Assembly (NCBI GenBank): GCA_029864805.1
Contig: JAOTSS010000011.1
Coordinates: 1 to 42,401 of the forward strand
Source: Candidatus Nitrosopumilus sp.
GTDB taxonomy: Archaea; Thermoproteota; Nitrososphaeria; Nitrososphaerales; Nitrosopumilaceae
Length of the DNA stretch: 42,401 nucleotides
Direction of reading: 5' to 3'
Shown one piece after another: positions 25,886-34,388 of this stretch (its first letter is position 1; every line of letters begins with the position of its first letter). Under the pieces are notes generated by a model, which ran no database searches, was not told where the DNA came from, and worked only from the letters and a program-made list of their open reading frames with translations. Made by a program: the position numbers and the translations under genes.

Positions 25886-27109
25886 CTAATTCTCATAGAT
25901 GTTTTCAATTTTTTCTGTTTTTAGAAAATCTTCTAGCATCTCAATTTTTTGTTTCTGATATTTGTATAAATCAGATAAAATAGGTACCAATCCTGTACTC
26001 AAAGTAGCTTCTGTAACAGAATTTTTTCTATCAATGTAATCATAATTATCATTTAGAGTTTTGTCATAAACAAATTTTTCTATTACTTGGATTCTATCAT
26101 CTTGATTGTATTCCCATATAGGATCTGCATATAACACAACACATTCATTTGCTCGTAGATTTCTCATAGCAGCATAATAATCCTCTTTACTTAATTTAAG
26201 AAATACGTCATAGGATTTATCACACAATTCAACTAGATCTTTACTGTGTTCTAAAATTTTTTCATCATTAAATGTAATAGGTCTATCTGTATTGATGTTG
26301 GAACATGTAGCCAATGCGTAAATTTTTTCTCCTGCTAAAAGTGTTTTATCGTAAATAATTTTTAAACAATCTTCGTATTGTTCATTAAAAAAATCTTGTT
26401 TTGAATAATTCGGCATTATGTTTTTTTCTTGTAATTTATTTTCTATATATTCAATTTTTTCTTTTTGTTCATCAAACAAGTATTTCAAATGGAAAAAAAC
26501 GGGATCGTTTAGTTGTGCTTCTTCAACGCCTTTTTGCCTTAAATCTTTACCCTTTTCAACACTTTGTTTAACTTGGTCGTAAATAAAATTATGCAATTGA
26601 ACATTTCTGTCACTTGCTGTAGAATTCCACATAGGAGCTAAATACAATTGTACACATTGCTCAGCTAATCCTCCAGCTTGATTTCTCATGTTTTTGGCGC
26701 CCACTAGTAGATATATTTCATATTTTTCATCACAAAATTCAATTGTCGTTCTAGAAAACTTAGTAAGTTTTTGCGATACTAATGAAGAATCATATTTTTG
26801 TAATTTATTACATTCTTTAAGATCGTTTAATCTTGCAATATGGTTAAGATGAGTATTTTCCTTGACTATTCTAGGACATTCATTATGTAATTCTTCTGAA
26901 TAATATTTTTGAAAAGAGGAAATTTTACCCTCTGATGGTTCACAAGTTTCTAGTGCATAAACTCTTTCAACTGGGGTCAAGGATTTATCATTCATCATTT
27001 TACTTCTACATTCCATCCTTGTTTCTCCAAAGCTATCCTGAATTGTTAATGAAAAAACTGTAACTACAACAAGCAACGAAATTAAACTAAAAATTATCTT
27101 ATGTTCCAC
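25886..27109 (-). CDS. Exported protein with internally repeated Cys-paired domains
   Basis: 407 aa with a signal peptide (basic MEHK, hydrophobic to about residue 20, then DSFGET). The rest is helical. A C-(20-21 residues)-C unit recurs three times: Cys34-Cys56, Cys78-Cys100 and Cys248-Cys269, with related sequence (VERVYALETC and GEKIYALATC). A second block, FCDEKYEIYLLVGAKN to FIYDQ (about 125-178), is repeated at about 295-348 (LCDKSYDVFLKLSKED to FVYDK). The protein is a tandem duplication of a disulfide-bonded helical module outside the membrane. Family unknown. Confidence 0.75.
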   Translation of the reverse strand: MEHKIIFSLISLLVVVTVFSLTIQDSFGETRMECRSKMMNDKSLTPVERVYALETCEPSEGKISSFQKYYSEELHNECPRIVKENTHLNHIARLNDLKECNKLQKYDSSLVSQKLTKFSRTTIEFCDEKYEIYLLVGAKNMRNQAGGLAEQCVQLYLAPMWNSTASDRNVQLHNFIYDQVKQSVEKGKDLRQKGVEEAQLNDPVFFHLKYLFDEQKEKIEYIENKLQEKNIMPNYSKQDFFNEQYEDCLKIIYDKTLLAGEKIYALATCSNINTDRPITFNDEKILEHSKDLVELCDKSYDVFLKLSKEDYYAAMRNLRANECVVLYADPIWEYNQDDRIQVIEKFVYDKTLNDNYDYIDRKNSVTEATLSTGLVPILSDLYKYQKQKIEMLEDFLKTEKIENIYEN

Positions 27110-27252
27110 TTAAAACTACATGATCTCTTACTACTTAAGAATTGAAATTTTCTTACAATGCAATTCTTGGAGAAAATATTTTCATAAATATTTAACTACA
27201 GATATAGTTATTATCACAATAAACTCAAAGATCTTGAGTTCTAAAAGTAAAC

Positions 27253-28020
27253 ATGGAAAAAAATGATTATTCTGGATTTGGTCAATACGACATCACAGAT
27301 AAATTACAATTGAGATTGCCAAAAACACAAATCATTATTGAAAAAAAAGAAAACAGATTCTCATACTATAGAAAAAACTCGGAAGACCAAGAATTACGAA
27401 AATCAGTTCCTGGAAAAAAAGATGTCTTGCAAATTGAACTTGCCCCGGTCCTACCTCTGAATCTCCCATCAAAAAAGACAAACGACCTAATGTTTTTACG
27501 ACTCAAAGAATCAATCTTTATTGAAAAAAATTCAACAGTTGACATCCTATTGCAATTTCCAATAGAAATTGGAGTGTTTGTATTAAATAATGATAACACT
27601 CGAGATTTTTTTGATTGCTTTACATGCGAGCCAATGCATTCAAGATTTGCTTTGTATGGTACTCCTGAAAATGGAAATTTATGTATGTATGGCAAAGTAG
27701 CACAACTTGAGGAATCTGAAAAACCTAAACCATATGTTTTTGCAAAGATAAAGGCTACTATCTCCAACGAATTAAAAGAAGGAGTATCTATTGGTAAGTT
27801 TGTTTTCCCTGTAGGACATCATGAGATATATTATCTTGAAAATACCGCAGATGCCCACATTGACGATATTGCTGCAACAGTAAAAAAAGAATCTTCAGGA
27901 AAAGTAATGGAAATACGTCATGTTAATTTATCTAAAAAAGGTAAAAAATTGAATCTCTCACTTAGACTCAAACCAAAATCCATTAAAGAAGAATACATTA
28001 TGAGCAGAGGTTTTGATTAA
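27253..28020 (+). CDS. DUF432 family protein
   Basis: 255 aa, beta-rich, soluble. The GFGQYDITDKLQLRLPKTQI start and PIEIGVFV...FDCF...RFALYGTPENGNLC core match my recollection of the archaeal DUF432 family, which is often encoded beside MscS channels. The stop overlaps the mscS ATG (TAATG), so the pair is translated together; DUF432 is probably a channel-associated regulatory protein (inference from context). Confidence 0.75.
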   Translation: MEKNDYSGFGQYDITDKLQLRLPKTQIIIEKKENRFSYYRKNSEDQELRKSVPGKKDVLQIELAPVLPLNLPSKKTNDLMFLRLKESIFIEKNSTVDILLQFPIEIGVFVLNNDNTRDFFDCFTCEPMHSRFALYGTPENGNLCMYGKVAQLEESEKPKPYVFAKIKATISNELKEGVSIGKFVFPVGHHEIYYLENTADAHIDDIAATVKKESSGKVMEIRHVNLSKKGKKLNLSLRLKPKSIKEEYIMSRGFD

Positions 28021-28841
28021 TGGCTTTTGAATTTTTAGATACTCAAATAATGGAACCAGGAATTACAGTGGGACGTATTCTAATTACCGCACTCATTGTA
28101 TCTGTAGGGGTAATTGTTGCAAGAATTGCACGCATGATTTTCCAAAAAAGATTTGCCCCAAACATTCCAAAAGATACAGCAAAGAATCTTGATAAATTAA
28201 TCTATTACGGAATTATTGTAATTTTTCTTCTAGCTGCAACTGCCAGTCAAGGAATTGATCTTGGTGGTTTGATTGTAGCTGGAGGATTTTTGGGAATTGT
28301 AATTGGGTTTGCATCTCAATCTGTAGTTTCTAATTTAATCTCGGGTTTGTTCTTAATGATTGAAAAACCTGTGAGGCAGGGTGACAACATAGAACTTCCA
28401 GATTCAGGTGTATCTGGAACACTAATTGACATTAACACATTTTCTTCAAGAATACAGCAGTTTGATGGAACAGTAGTAAGAGTTCCAAACGAAAAGGTGT
28501 TTACCTCAAACATTCGAACCTTTGCATTATCTGAAGTAAGACGAAGTGATGTTACAGTGGGGATTGCTTACAAGGAAGATATCAAAAAAGCAATCGCAGT
28601 AATGAAGGATGCAATTGAAAAAAATGTAACTTATTCTTTAATGGAACCTAGTCCTACATTTTGGGTAACAGAGCTTGCAGATAACAGCGTAAACATTTGG
28701 GTAAGAGTGTGGCACCCACGTGATGACCTGGCAGAAGTTATGCCTATTTTATTGGCAGTAATAAAAGATGCACTAGACAAAAAGGGAATAGAGATTCCAT
28801 TCCCACAAAGGGTAGTGTGGAAGGGTAGTTCAAATGAATAA
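28020..28841 (+). CDS. mscS: Small-conductance mechanosensitive channel (MscS family)
   Basis: 273 aa. Three membrane helices are followed by the MscS pore and beta domain: GGFLGIVIGFASQSVVSNLISG (TM3), then IEKPVRQGDNIEL and VVRVPNEKVFTSNI, and a C-terminal alpha/beta domain. It releases solutes on hypo-osmotic shock. Minimal three-helix form, coupled to the upstream DUF432 gene. Confidence 0.93.
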   Translation: MAFEFLDTQIMEPGITVGRILITALIVSVGVIVARIARMIFQKRFAPNIPKDTAKNLDKLIYYGIIVIFLLAATASQGIDLGGLIVAGGFLGIVIGFASQSVVSNLISGLFLMIEKPVRQGDNIELPDSGVSGTLIDINTFSSRIQQFDGTVVRVPNEKVFTSNIRTFALSEVRRSDVTVGIAYKEDIKKAIAVMKDAIEKNVTYSLMEPSPTFWVTELADNSVNIWVRVWHPRDDLAEVMPILLAVIKDALDKKGIEIPFPQRVVWKGSSNE

Positions 28842-28867
28842 TGCGATATATGATTTTTCAAATGGAA

Positions 28868-29266
28868 TTAGATGCCTGTCTGAGCGCCAATAATCTTCTT
28901 AAGATCATCTTCATTTATCATGGAAAAGAGAATCATGAGATCAGTGGCTGAAATCAATCCAACTGTTTTACCATCTTCCATAACTGGAAGCTTGTGAATC
29001 TGTTTTTCGACCATAATATTTGCTGCATCAATTATTGAAACACTAGAATCTATGCATACTAGGGATTCAGTCATGATTTTTTTTACTGGAGTGTTTTCTT
29101 TGTGATTAAACACCAATGTACTAGAAATAAGATCTTTTTCTGTAATTATTCCTATGACCAAATTATTTTCTATAACCATTAATGATGAAATATTTTTCTC
29201 ATAAAATATTTTGGCAGCATCTTTAATAGTTGACATTGAAGAAATGGATTTAAAATTTCTCATCAT
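28868..29266 (-). CDS. CBS-domain pair protein
   Basis: 132 aa made of two CBS motifs only: SLMVIENNLVIGIITEKDLI and KLPVMEDGKTVGLISATDLM. Such proteins bind AMP, ATP or SAM and regulate partners. It is convergent with mscS (27 bp between stops). The N-terminus MMRNFKSISSMSTIKDAAKI is typical. Confidence 0.88.
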   Translation of the reverse strand: MMRNFKSISSMSTIKDAAKIFYEKNISSLMVIENNLVIGIITEKDLISSTLVFNHKENTPVKKIMTESLVCIDSSVSIIDAANIMVEKQIHKLPVMEDGKTVGLISATDLMILFSMINEDDLKKIIGAQTGI

Positions 29267-29697
29267 GAATTTGCTAACTGGAAGGCTTGTTTGACTCAGG
29301 ATAGTACGTTTATTCGAGTTCTCTATTTAATATCAAAATTTGATTTCCACATATGGTAATCTTATTACCGTAACTTCTGTTATAATTTATCACTATCAAG
29401 TATGAATTTCATGTTTTTTATCAAAGAATTTTTTTAAAAAAAGTTCCACGTGGATCTTTTATTATACCTACTAACTATATCGGCCATACTACTTTAACTG
29501 AATGTTGCTATTTAAGGATGATCTATTACATGGTTTGATCAATACATACAACGTATAGAATATTTTCAATGTAAAAAGATAAGGATTTTGAATAATTTAG
29601 TATGATCACTGTCTTATGAAACATTATGTTACAAAAAAGATATCATAGATGCATCATAGGTAGAAGATAAGTTGGGAAAAAGACTATTTTGATTATT
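29267..29697. other. Intergenic region with two short palindromes
   Basis: No gene is supported. It holds GGTAATCTTATTACC (29355-29369, a 6-bp inverted repeat with 3-nt spacer) and TCCACGTGGA near 29445. AT-rich TATA-like runs serve the divergent CBS and oxidoreductase genes. Confidence 0.5.
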
Positions 29698-31032
29698 ATG
29701 ACAAAAACGATTCTAATCTTAGGTGCTGGTTTTGGTGGAGCCACTCTGCTAAAAAAACTACAGACACATTTCAAAGAAGATGAGGTAGAAATTAACATCG
29801 TAAGTGATGACAATTATTTTCTGTTTACGCCAATGCTGCCAGAAGTTACTTCTGGAATGCTTCATCCAAGTGACATATCAGTACCAATACGTACTTTGTG
29901 TACGTTTGCTCAGTTTTTTCACGCCAAAGTAACATCAGTAGATTTGGAAAAACAAAGAGTACAAATACATCAGGCCTTTGACCAGAAATCCATCACTCTT
30001 GACTATGATTATCTGGTTATTGCAATGGGAAGCACTGATAATTTTTTTGGAAACAAGAATCTTGAGAAATATTGCTTTACGATTAAGACACTTGAAGATG
30101 CAATTGCAATTCGCAATCATGTGATAAATGCACTGGAAGGTGCCGACGTTGAAAGCAATACCATCTTACAGGACAAGCTGTCAAACTTTGTCGTAATTGG
30201 AGGAGGATTTGCCGGAGTGGAAGTTGCAGCAGAAATCAATCACTTTGTAAAAGATGCGGCTGAGCATTTTTATAAAAAAATCAAGCCAGAAAACATGAAA
30301 GTGTTTCTAATATCTGCAAGAAATTCGGTCCTTCCAGAGATGGGTGAGGAACTTGGAGAATACTCATTACAGTATTTGAAAAAGTCAGGGATAGAGGTAA
30401 TTACAAATACAAAAGCAGTTGATGCAGGGGATGACTTTGTCTTGCTTAGTAATAATACAATTATTCCATGTGCAACAATGATCTGGGCAGGAGGTGTGAT
30501 TGTAGAGCCAATCATTAAATCTTTGAAAGCAGAGCATGGTCCATCAGGGCGAATAATTGTAAATAATTCATTACAGGTACAGGGATTTTCAAACGTCTTT
30601 GCAATTGGAGATGCAGCTTATGCAATTGACAAGTCCACAGGTAATTCTTATCCTCCAACAGCTCAAATCGCAATTAGACAGGCAAAACATGTGGCATTAA
30701 ATCTCAAAGCAATTATCAAGCAAAACAAGAATCCAAATCCATTTACCTACAAAAACCGAGGAATAATGGCTACCATCGGAAAGCGAACAGGTGTTGCATT
30801 GCTAAGAGATCAGAAACTTCATGGAATCACTGCGTGGTTTTTGTGGAGGTTTTTTTATCTGACTAATCTACCTACAAGGGAGAAAAAAATACGTGTCGGA
30901 CTCGAATGGCTTTTAGATATGTTTTTCAAGCGAAGCGAGATATTGACGGTCGGTAAGATCAAACACAAGGAAATTTCAGATTTGGATAATCCAATTCAAT
31001 CTGTTTTTGATCTTAAAGATGAGGAATTATAA
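29698..31032 (+). CDS. NDH-2-type FAD-dependent NAD(P)H dehydrogenase
   Basis: 444 aa from ATG 29698 (TTG 29689 is a poorer start). FAD-binding ILGAGFGGATLL at the N-terminus, a second Rossmann motif VVIGGGFAGVEVAAE for NAD(P)H near residue 165, and NVFAIGDAAYAI binding the flavin. The C-terminal part has an aromatic hydrophobic segment (TAWFLWRFFYLTNLP) for monotopic membrane attachment. It likely passes electrons to quinone without pumping. A cyclase gene follows 27 bp downstream. Confidence 0.9.
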   Translation: MTKTILILGAGFGGATLLKKLQTHFKEDEVEINIVSDDNYFLFTPMLPEVTSGMLHPSDISVPIRTLCTFAQFFHAKVTSVDLEKQRVQIHQAFDQKSITLDYDYLVIAMGSTDNFFGNKNLEKYCFTIKTLEDAIAIRNHVINALEGADVESNTILQDKLSNFVVIGGGFAGVEVAAEINHFVKDAAEHFYKKIKPENMKVFLISARNSVLPEMGEELGEYSLQYLKKSGIEVITNTKAVDAGDDFVLLSNNTIIPCATMIWAGGVIVEPIIKSLKAEHGPSGRIIVNNSLQVQGFSNVFAIGDAAYAIDKSTGNSYPPTAQIAIRQAKHVALNLKAIIKQNKNPNPFTYKNRGIMATIGKRTGVALLRDQKLHGITAWFLWRFFYLTNLPTREKKIRVGLEWLLDMFFKRSEILTVGKIKHKEISDLDNPIQSVFDLKDEEL

Positions 31033-31059
31033 GATGAAACAAGAGGATCAAGATTAGCC

Positions 31060-31866
31060 TTGGCAACAGATTCTGCAAAAGACATGGCAAAAAAAGGACT
31101 GGATAATCTACTAAGTAAAAATCAAAACATAGTGGATGTCCTGTTGGGGAGAGAAAATGTGCAGGTTGTCAGTTCGGACATACTTGAAGAAGAAATCCAG
31201 AAAAGAGTATGGAATGCACTTAAACAAGATCAACAATACTCTGATGTCATTACTGATTCTGATAGATTTCTTCGAGAGCATGTTTTTTCTAGTGTATCGA
31301 TGGTTGTCATGTATGTAGATTTAGTAGGATCTACACAAATGGTTATGGACCTTCCACAAAAACAGCTATCTATGATAGTGAGTTCATTTGCTCAGGAGAT
31401 GGGATATGTGATAAAACAACATAATGGGTATGTGCTAAAATTCGTAGGTGATGCAGTGATCGGTTATTTTGCAGAAAAAGACAGCATTGCAGACAGATCA
31501 GTTAGTTGTGCAGAATCAATGCTCAAAGCAGTTAAAATCGGGATTAATCCTGTATTACAACAATATGATTATCCTGATCTTGCCATAAAAATTGGGATTG
31601 ATTTTGGTGAAAATACAATCATTCGTTATGGTGACAATGAGGAAGAATCACACGTAGATCTTCTTGGACCATCCATGAATATGGCAGCAAAAATACAAAA
31701 TCATGCTCAACCAGACCAGATTCTGATTGGTGGTCAAGTTTACGAAAATCTAGATTCCACCATAAGGGGATACTTTGAAAAAACCAAATGGAATGATGGT
31801 GAATGGAATTATAGGAATAAAGTTACTGGAAAAATCTATCCAGTTTATGCCTATGTTGGGAAATAG
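31060..31866 (+). CDS. Class III adenylate/guanylate cyclase-like protein
   Basis: 268 aa. After about 90 helical residues comes a cyclase homology domain: VVMYVDLVGSTQMV (first metal Asp), YVLKFVGDAVIGYF (second metal Asp), and LLGPSMNMAAKIQNHA with the Asn/Lys-type transition-state region. No membrane segment or receptor domain. Starts with TTG at 31060. Its placement directly after the NADH dehydrogenase suggests one transcript and perhaps redox-linked cyclic nucleotide signalling (inference). Confidence 0.85.
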   Translation: MATDSAKDMAKKGLDNLLSKNQNIVDVLLGRENVQVVSSDILEEEIQKRVWNALKQDQQYSDVITDSDRFLREHVFSSVSMVVMYVDLVGSTQMVMDLPQKQLSMIVSSFAQEMGYVIKQHNGYVLKFVGDAVIGYFAEKDSIADRSVSCAESMLKAVKIGINPVLQQYDYPDLAIKIGIDFGENTIIRYGDNEEESHVDLLGPSMNMAAKIQNHAQPDQILIGGQVYENLDSTIRGYFEKTKWNDGEWNYRNKVTGKIYPVYAYVGK

Positions 31867-31877
31867 ATCTCAATTAT

Positions 31878-31952
31878 TTGTCTATTACAAAAATCCCAAG
31901 CATACAAGAACTGCAAGACATAGTAATTGATTTACTAAGAAAAGAGAACTAG
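31878..31952 (+). CDS. Possible 24-aa peptide after the cyclase
   Basis: TTG start; the frame SITKIPSIQELQDIVIDLLR ends KEN. It is natural-looking and amphipathic, but too short for certainty. Its stop region overlaps that of the convergent peptide below. Confidence 0.22.
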   Translation: MSITKIPSIQELQDIVIDLLRKEN

Positions 31953-32026
31953 TCCTCGTAAAAAATCCAGGACAGTCCTTGTACTTCTTCCCAACTTAGT
32001 TTGTTTTGATTATCTTGATTGCTCAT
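31949..32026 (-). CDS. Possible 25-aa peptide
   Basis: ATG frame MSNQDNQNKLSWEEVQGLSW ending IFYED. It has coding-like composition with two Trp, convergent with the plus-strand peptide by 4 nt. Downstream to 32291 only the hairpin below is visible. Confidence 0.3.
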   Translation of the reverse strand: MSNQDNQNKLSWEEVQGLSWIFYED

Positions 32027-32124
32027 GTATATCATTTGCAAAATTTGAATAAAAACAACACGAATAATTTGTTCATACAAATCATCAGTGGAATAGTATT
32101 AAGGAATAAAAAATAATTTGAAAA

Positions 32125-32148
32125 GAATGGGCAAAAGTTGGCCCATTC
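32125..32148 (+). ncRNA. GC-rich hairpin, possible small RNA or terminator
   Basis: GAATGGGC and GCCCATTC form a perfect 8-bp stem with an 8-nt loop, unusually GC-rich for this genome. It is preceded by an AATAAAAAATAAT TATA-like run, and the following 60 nt (GGACGGTAATGGTCGG...) are also GC-rich. It lies between convergent genes, like the RNA candidate at 2578. A terminator is the alternative. Confidence 0.35.
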
Positions 32149-32291
32149 CTAGGACGGTAATGGTCGGTTAACGGTTAGATGACTCTTACCCGCATTAATT
32201 CCAAATTACATAATACAAATTTTGTATAAAAGAAAAACGAACAATTCGTTCATGCAAGTTCAGTAAATGTTAATGTGGATTTTACATTGTC

Positions 32292-32996
32292 TTATTTGGT
32301 CATTTCATCGATCACTGCTTTGAATGCACCGTATGGTTGTGCGCCCGTTATCATTTCAGCCTGTCCCTCCTGAGGTATTACGATAAATGACGGAGTGGAA
32401 CGCGCTCCTGCATCTGATGCAATCTTTTTGTTGTCCTTTATACGCTGCTCGTATTTTTTAGAATCAAGGCATGCATTGAATGAATCTGCATCAAGACCGT
32501 CAATTCCAGATACCAATAACTTTAGATTTTCCGAATTTGCCCAGCCATCATTTTCATGGCCCTGATTTGCATATGCATAATCGTGATACTCCCAGTAAAG
32601 ATCCTGTTCTGCGGCACAATAACTTCCGGCATGGATGGTTATAGAATCTGGTCCAATAATTGCAAAATCCACGTAGATGAGGCTTGCCTTGCCAGTCTCA
32701 ATCAGGTTTCTCTCTATTGCAGGCTTGGTGTTCTCGTTCCATCTTTTGCAAAAGGGGCATTGATAATCACCAAATTCCACAATGGTAACAGGCGAGGATG
32801 CATCTCCTAAAACTGGAGATCCACTTCTTGTATCCAGTGACAGTTTGGTGGCTCTAGGATTGTCTACCTTGATTGAGTCTGGATTCGCAGAGATTGTCAC
32901 AATCCCTATAATAATCACTGCCACAACAATCCCAATTATTATGAACTTGGTCTTTGGGTTTTCAGAAGGCTTTGCCTTTTTGCTTCTCTTTCCCAT
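32292..32996 (-). CDS. Membrane-anchored DsbA-like thiol oxidoreductase
   Basis: 234 aa. A basic cytoplasmic start and one helix (IIIGIVVAVIIIGIVTI) anchor the protein. The DsbA-type thioredoxin fold outside has active-site CPFC in FGDYQCPFCKRW and cis-proline in STPSF. Two further Cys (SYCAA and NACLD) lie in the helical insert. Role: forming or shuffling disulfides in exported proteins, such as the Cys-paired exported protein 5 kb away (inference). Confidence 0.9.
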   Translation of the reverse strand: MGKRSKKAKPSENPKTKFIIIGIVVAVIIIGIVTISANPDSIKVDNPRATKLSLDTRSGSPVLGDASSPVTIVEFGDYQCPFCKRWNENTKPAIERNLIETGKASLIYVDFAIIGPDSITIHAGSYCAAEQDLYWEYHDYAYANQGHENDGWANSENLKLLVSGIDGLDADSFNACLDSKKYEQRIKDNKKIASDAGARSTPSFIVIPQEGQAEMITGAQPYGAFKAVIDEMTK

Positions 32997-33125
32997 GTCA
33001 TCGGTTTGTTGCGGATATTAAAAGAAGTTATCCAAAAAGAATAGGTTTCTGCTGCTTTTATCTGACATATTGTTGAGAAACTATCCGTTGCGATCAGAGT
33101 TTCTATCGGCAGTTTCGGGCAAACC

Positions 33126-33253
33126 CCGAATTGATAAAAAATATCAGAAAAGCAGTCCGTTACAACTGCTCTTCTAACATTAGTATTTGTTTTCGATGCC
33201 ATCATTTCTTCCATTTTTGTAACGGTTGTACAACCACAATCCGCCAAAGACTG
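33126..33253. repeat. Right copy of the 128-bp inverted repeat pair
   Basis: Reverse complement of 23772-23899 with 10 mismatches. It includes the last roughly 25 codons of a small membrane protein and its 3' flank. Just outside, TTCGGG-GTTTG-CCCGAA forms a hairpin, and the weaker similarity runs on to about 33085. Confidence 0.85.
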
Positions 33254-33320
33254 TAATCATTGCCACACAAAATGGAAAAGAAATACTTTCATTAACAGAA
33301 GCACATGAACATGAGGTCAT
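33180..33320 (-). CDS. 46-aa membrane protein sharing its C-terminus with the 23.8-kb gene
   Basis: ATG 33320 opens MTSCSCASVNESISF, followed by one membrane helix FCVAMITVFGGLWL and the basic tail NRYKNGRNDGIENKY, identical to the tail of the gene ending at 23845. The N-terminal half is unrelated, making the two genes mosaics. Two early Cys might bind metal or form disulfides. dsbA lies downstream on the same strand. Function unknown. Confidence 0.55.
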   Translation of the reverse strand: MTSCSCASVNESISFPFCVAMITVFGGLWLYNRYKNGRNDGIENKY

Positions 33321-33341
33321 GGTATACATAATACGGCATCA

Positions 33342-33548
33342 TTGAAATCTGATGAACCAGTAGACATTCAGGTGACGTTGTTAGGATTTGGCTTGCCTGA
33401 TGATCAAGCAAACTGGACTAGACCTGCAGGAGAAATACTATATTTCAATGTGGTTCCAGAGTTTGGAACAATAGCAGCAATGATATTGGTAATTGCAATA
33501 ATATCGATAATTGCAATATCTACAAAGTCAAAACTCACTACAATCTAG
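33342..33548 (+). pseudogene. PEFG-anchored surface protein, C-terminal fragment
   Basis: The 68-aa frame ends VVPEFG, hydrophobic helix, KSKLTTI, the PEFG-CTERM surface-sorting tail also seen on the cupredoxin. Upstream there is only about 30 residues of polar sequence and no signal peptide; the frame starts at a TTG 21 bp from a divergent gene. It is therefore a truncated remnant whose front was lost, probably at a rearrangement next to the inverted repeat. Confidence 0.65.
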
Positions 33549-33667
33549 AATCAGCATTTGGATGATTTTTGTTGATGCTGTTTTTATTTTCAAATATTTT
33601 TGAAATTGTTTCAGTACTAACAGGCAATTCTAAAAAGTAATTAATTCATATTTTTAAAAGAACTTGT

Positions 33668-33683
33668 GGTATTACGTAATACC
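33668..33683. promoter_or_regulatory. Perfect 16-bp palindrome
   Basis: GGTATTACGTAATACC is fully self-complementary. It is about 90 bp before the small zinc-finger gene and resembles GGTAAT-N3-ATTACC at 29355. A dimeric regulator site is plausible. The flanking 33549-33771 also has a CAGCAT/ATGCTG hairpin after the PEFG fragment and nothing else. Confidence 0.45.
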
Positions 33684-33771
33684 CCCTTATTTTTTATCTG
33701 CGATGTTTAAACTACAGCTTAACAATTTATCGAAACCAGATAATTAATTCATGATGGAATAACATCAATGC

Positions 33772-33912
33772 ATGAAAAACAAATGCGTTGAATGCTCTTT
33801 TACTACAGAAGAACCAGGTGAACTATACTCACATTTCATGAATGTCCACACCAAAATCAGATGTGACCCTCAAAGGATACCGTCTTATTCTCTGGATGCC
33901 TTTTCAAACTAA
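33772..33912 (+). CDS. 46-aa C2H2 zinc-finger peptide
   Basis: MKNKCVECSFTTEEPGELYS then HFMNVH gives CX2C-X12-HX4H, a textbook C2H2 finger filling the first 27 residues. The rest is a polar tail. Single-finger proteins may bind nucleic acid or partners. It resembles the 15337 peptide in layout, not in sequence. Confidence 0.65.
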   Translation: MKNKCVECSFTTEEPGELYSHFMNVHTKIRCDPQRIPSYSLDAFSN

Positions 33913-34010
33913 CTTTTTTCTTTTTTAAACACCTCTTGCCCGAATTATTGCTTAACCTACAACAAATGGATAAAAAGTGATTCAAATACCTCTAGTTGTT
34001 TTGAAACACT

Positions 34011-34268
34011 ATGGCAAAAAATGAAAGGATCATTACACAAGACCTAGCTGAAATTAAACATGCAATACAAACTCAAGAAACTGCTCAAATCAGTGAATTG
34101 TGCAAAATACTGTCAAGAGAGATTAGAAAATACCCTGTGAAACCAGATATAATAAATAGATTAGAACAAGTCTCTTGTTATCCTGAATCATCAACATTGA
34201 ACATATCATCAGATGAAAAGATAAAAGAAATCAGTGATTTAATGAATATTCTAATTTCAAGTAAGTAA
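34011..34268 (+). CDS. Hypothetical helical protein (85 aa)
   Basis: MAKNERIITQDLAEIKHAIQ followed by further helices (SELCKILSREIRKYP) and DLMNILISSK. Soluble, charged, no domain recognised. AUG-initiated with a normal stop. Confidence 0.6.
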   Translation: MAKNERIITQDLAEIKHAIQTQETAQISELCKILSREIRKYPVKPDIINRLEQVSCYPESSTLNISSDEKIKEISDLMNILISSK

Positions 34269-34388
34269 AAAAATCTTTTCTGGCTTGAAATTTCTTGTAT
34301 CGTCTCTTATCTATGATTACTTGAAATATGTCATTCAAATCCCTAGAACCCCACTGTGACCTGAACAAATTATTCGCGTTGGTTATAT

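Noticed and set aside
32939..33247. 102-aa minus-strand frame overlapping dsbA
   Set aside because: It overlaps the DsbA start and reads the repeat in another frame; the 46-aa frame has the tail shared with the 23.8-kb gene and is the better coding candidate.
23772..33253. Complete casposon
   Set aside because: Only Cas1 is present: no family B DNA polymerase, no HNH nuclease, and most genes inside look like ordinary chromosomal functions.
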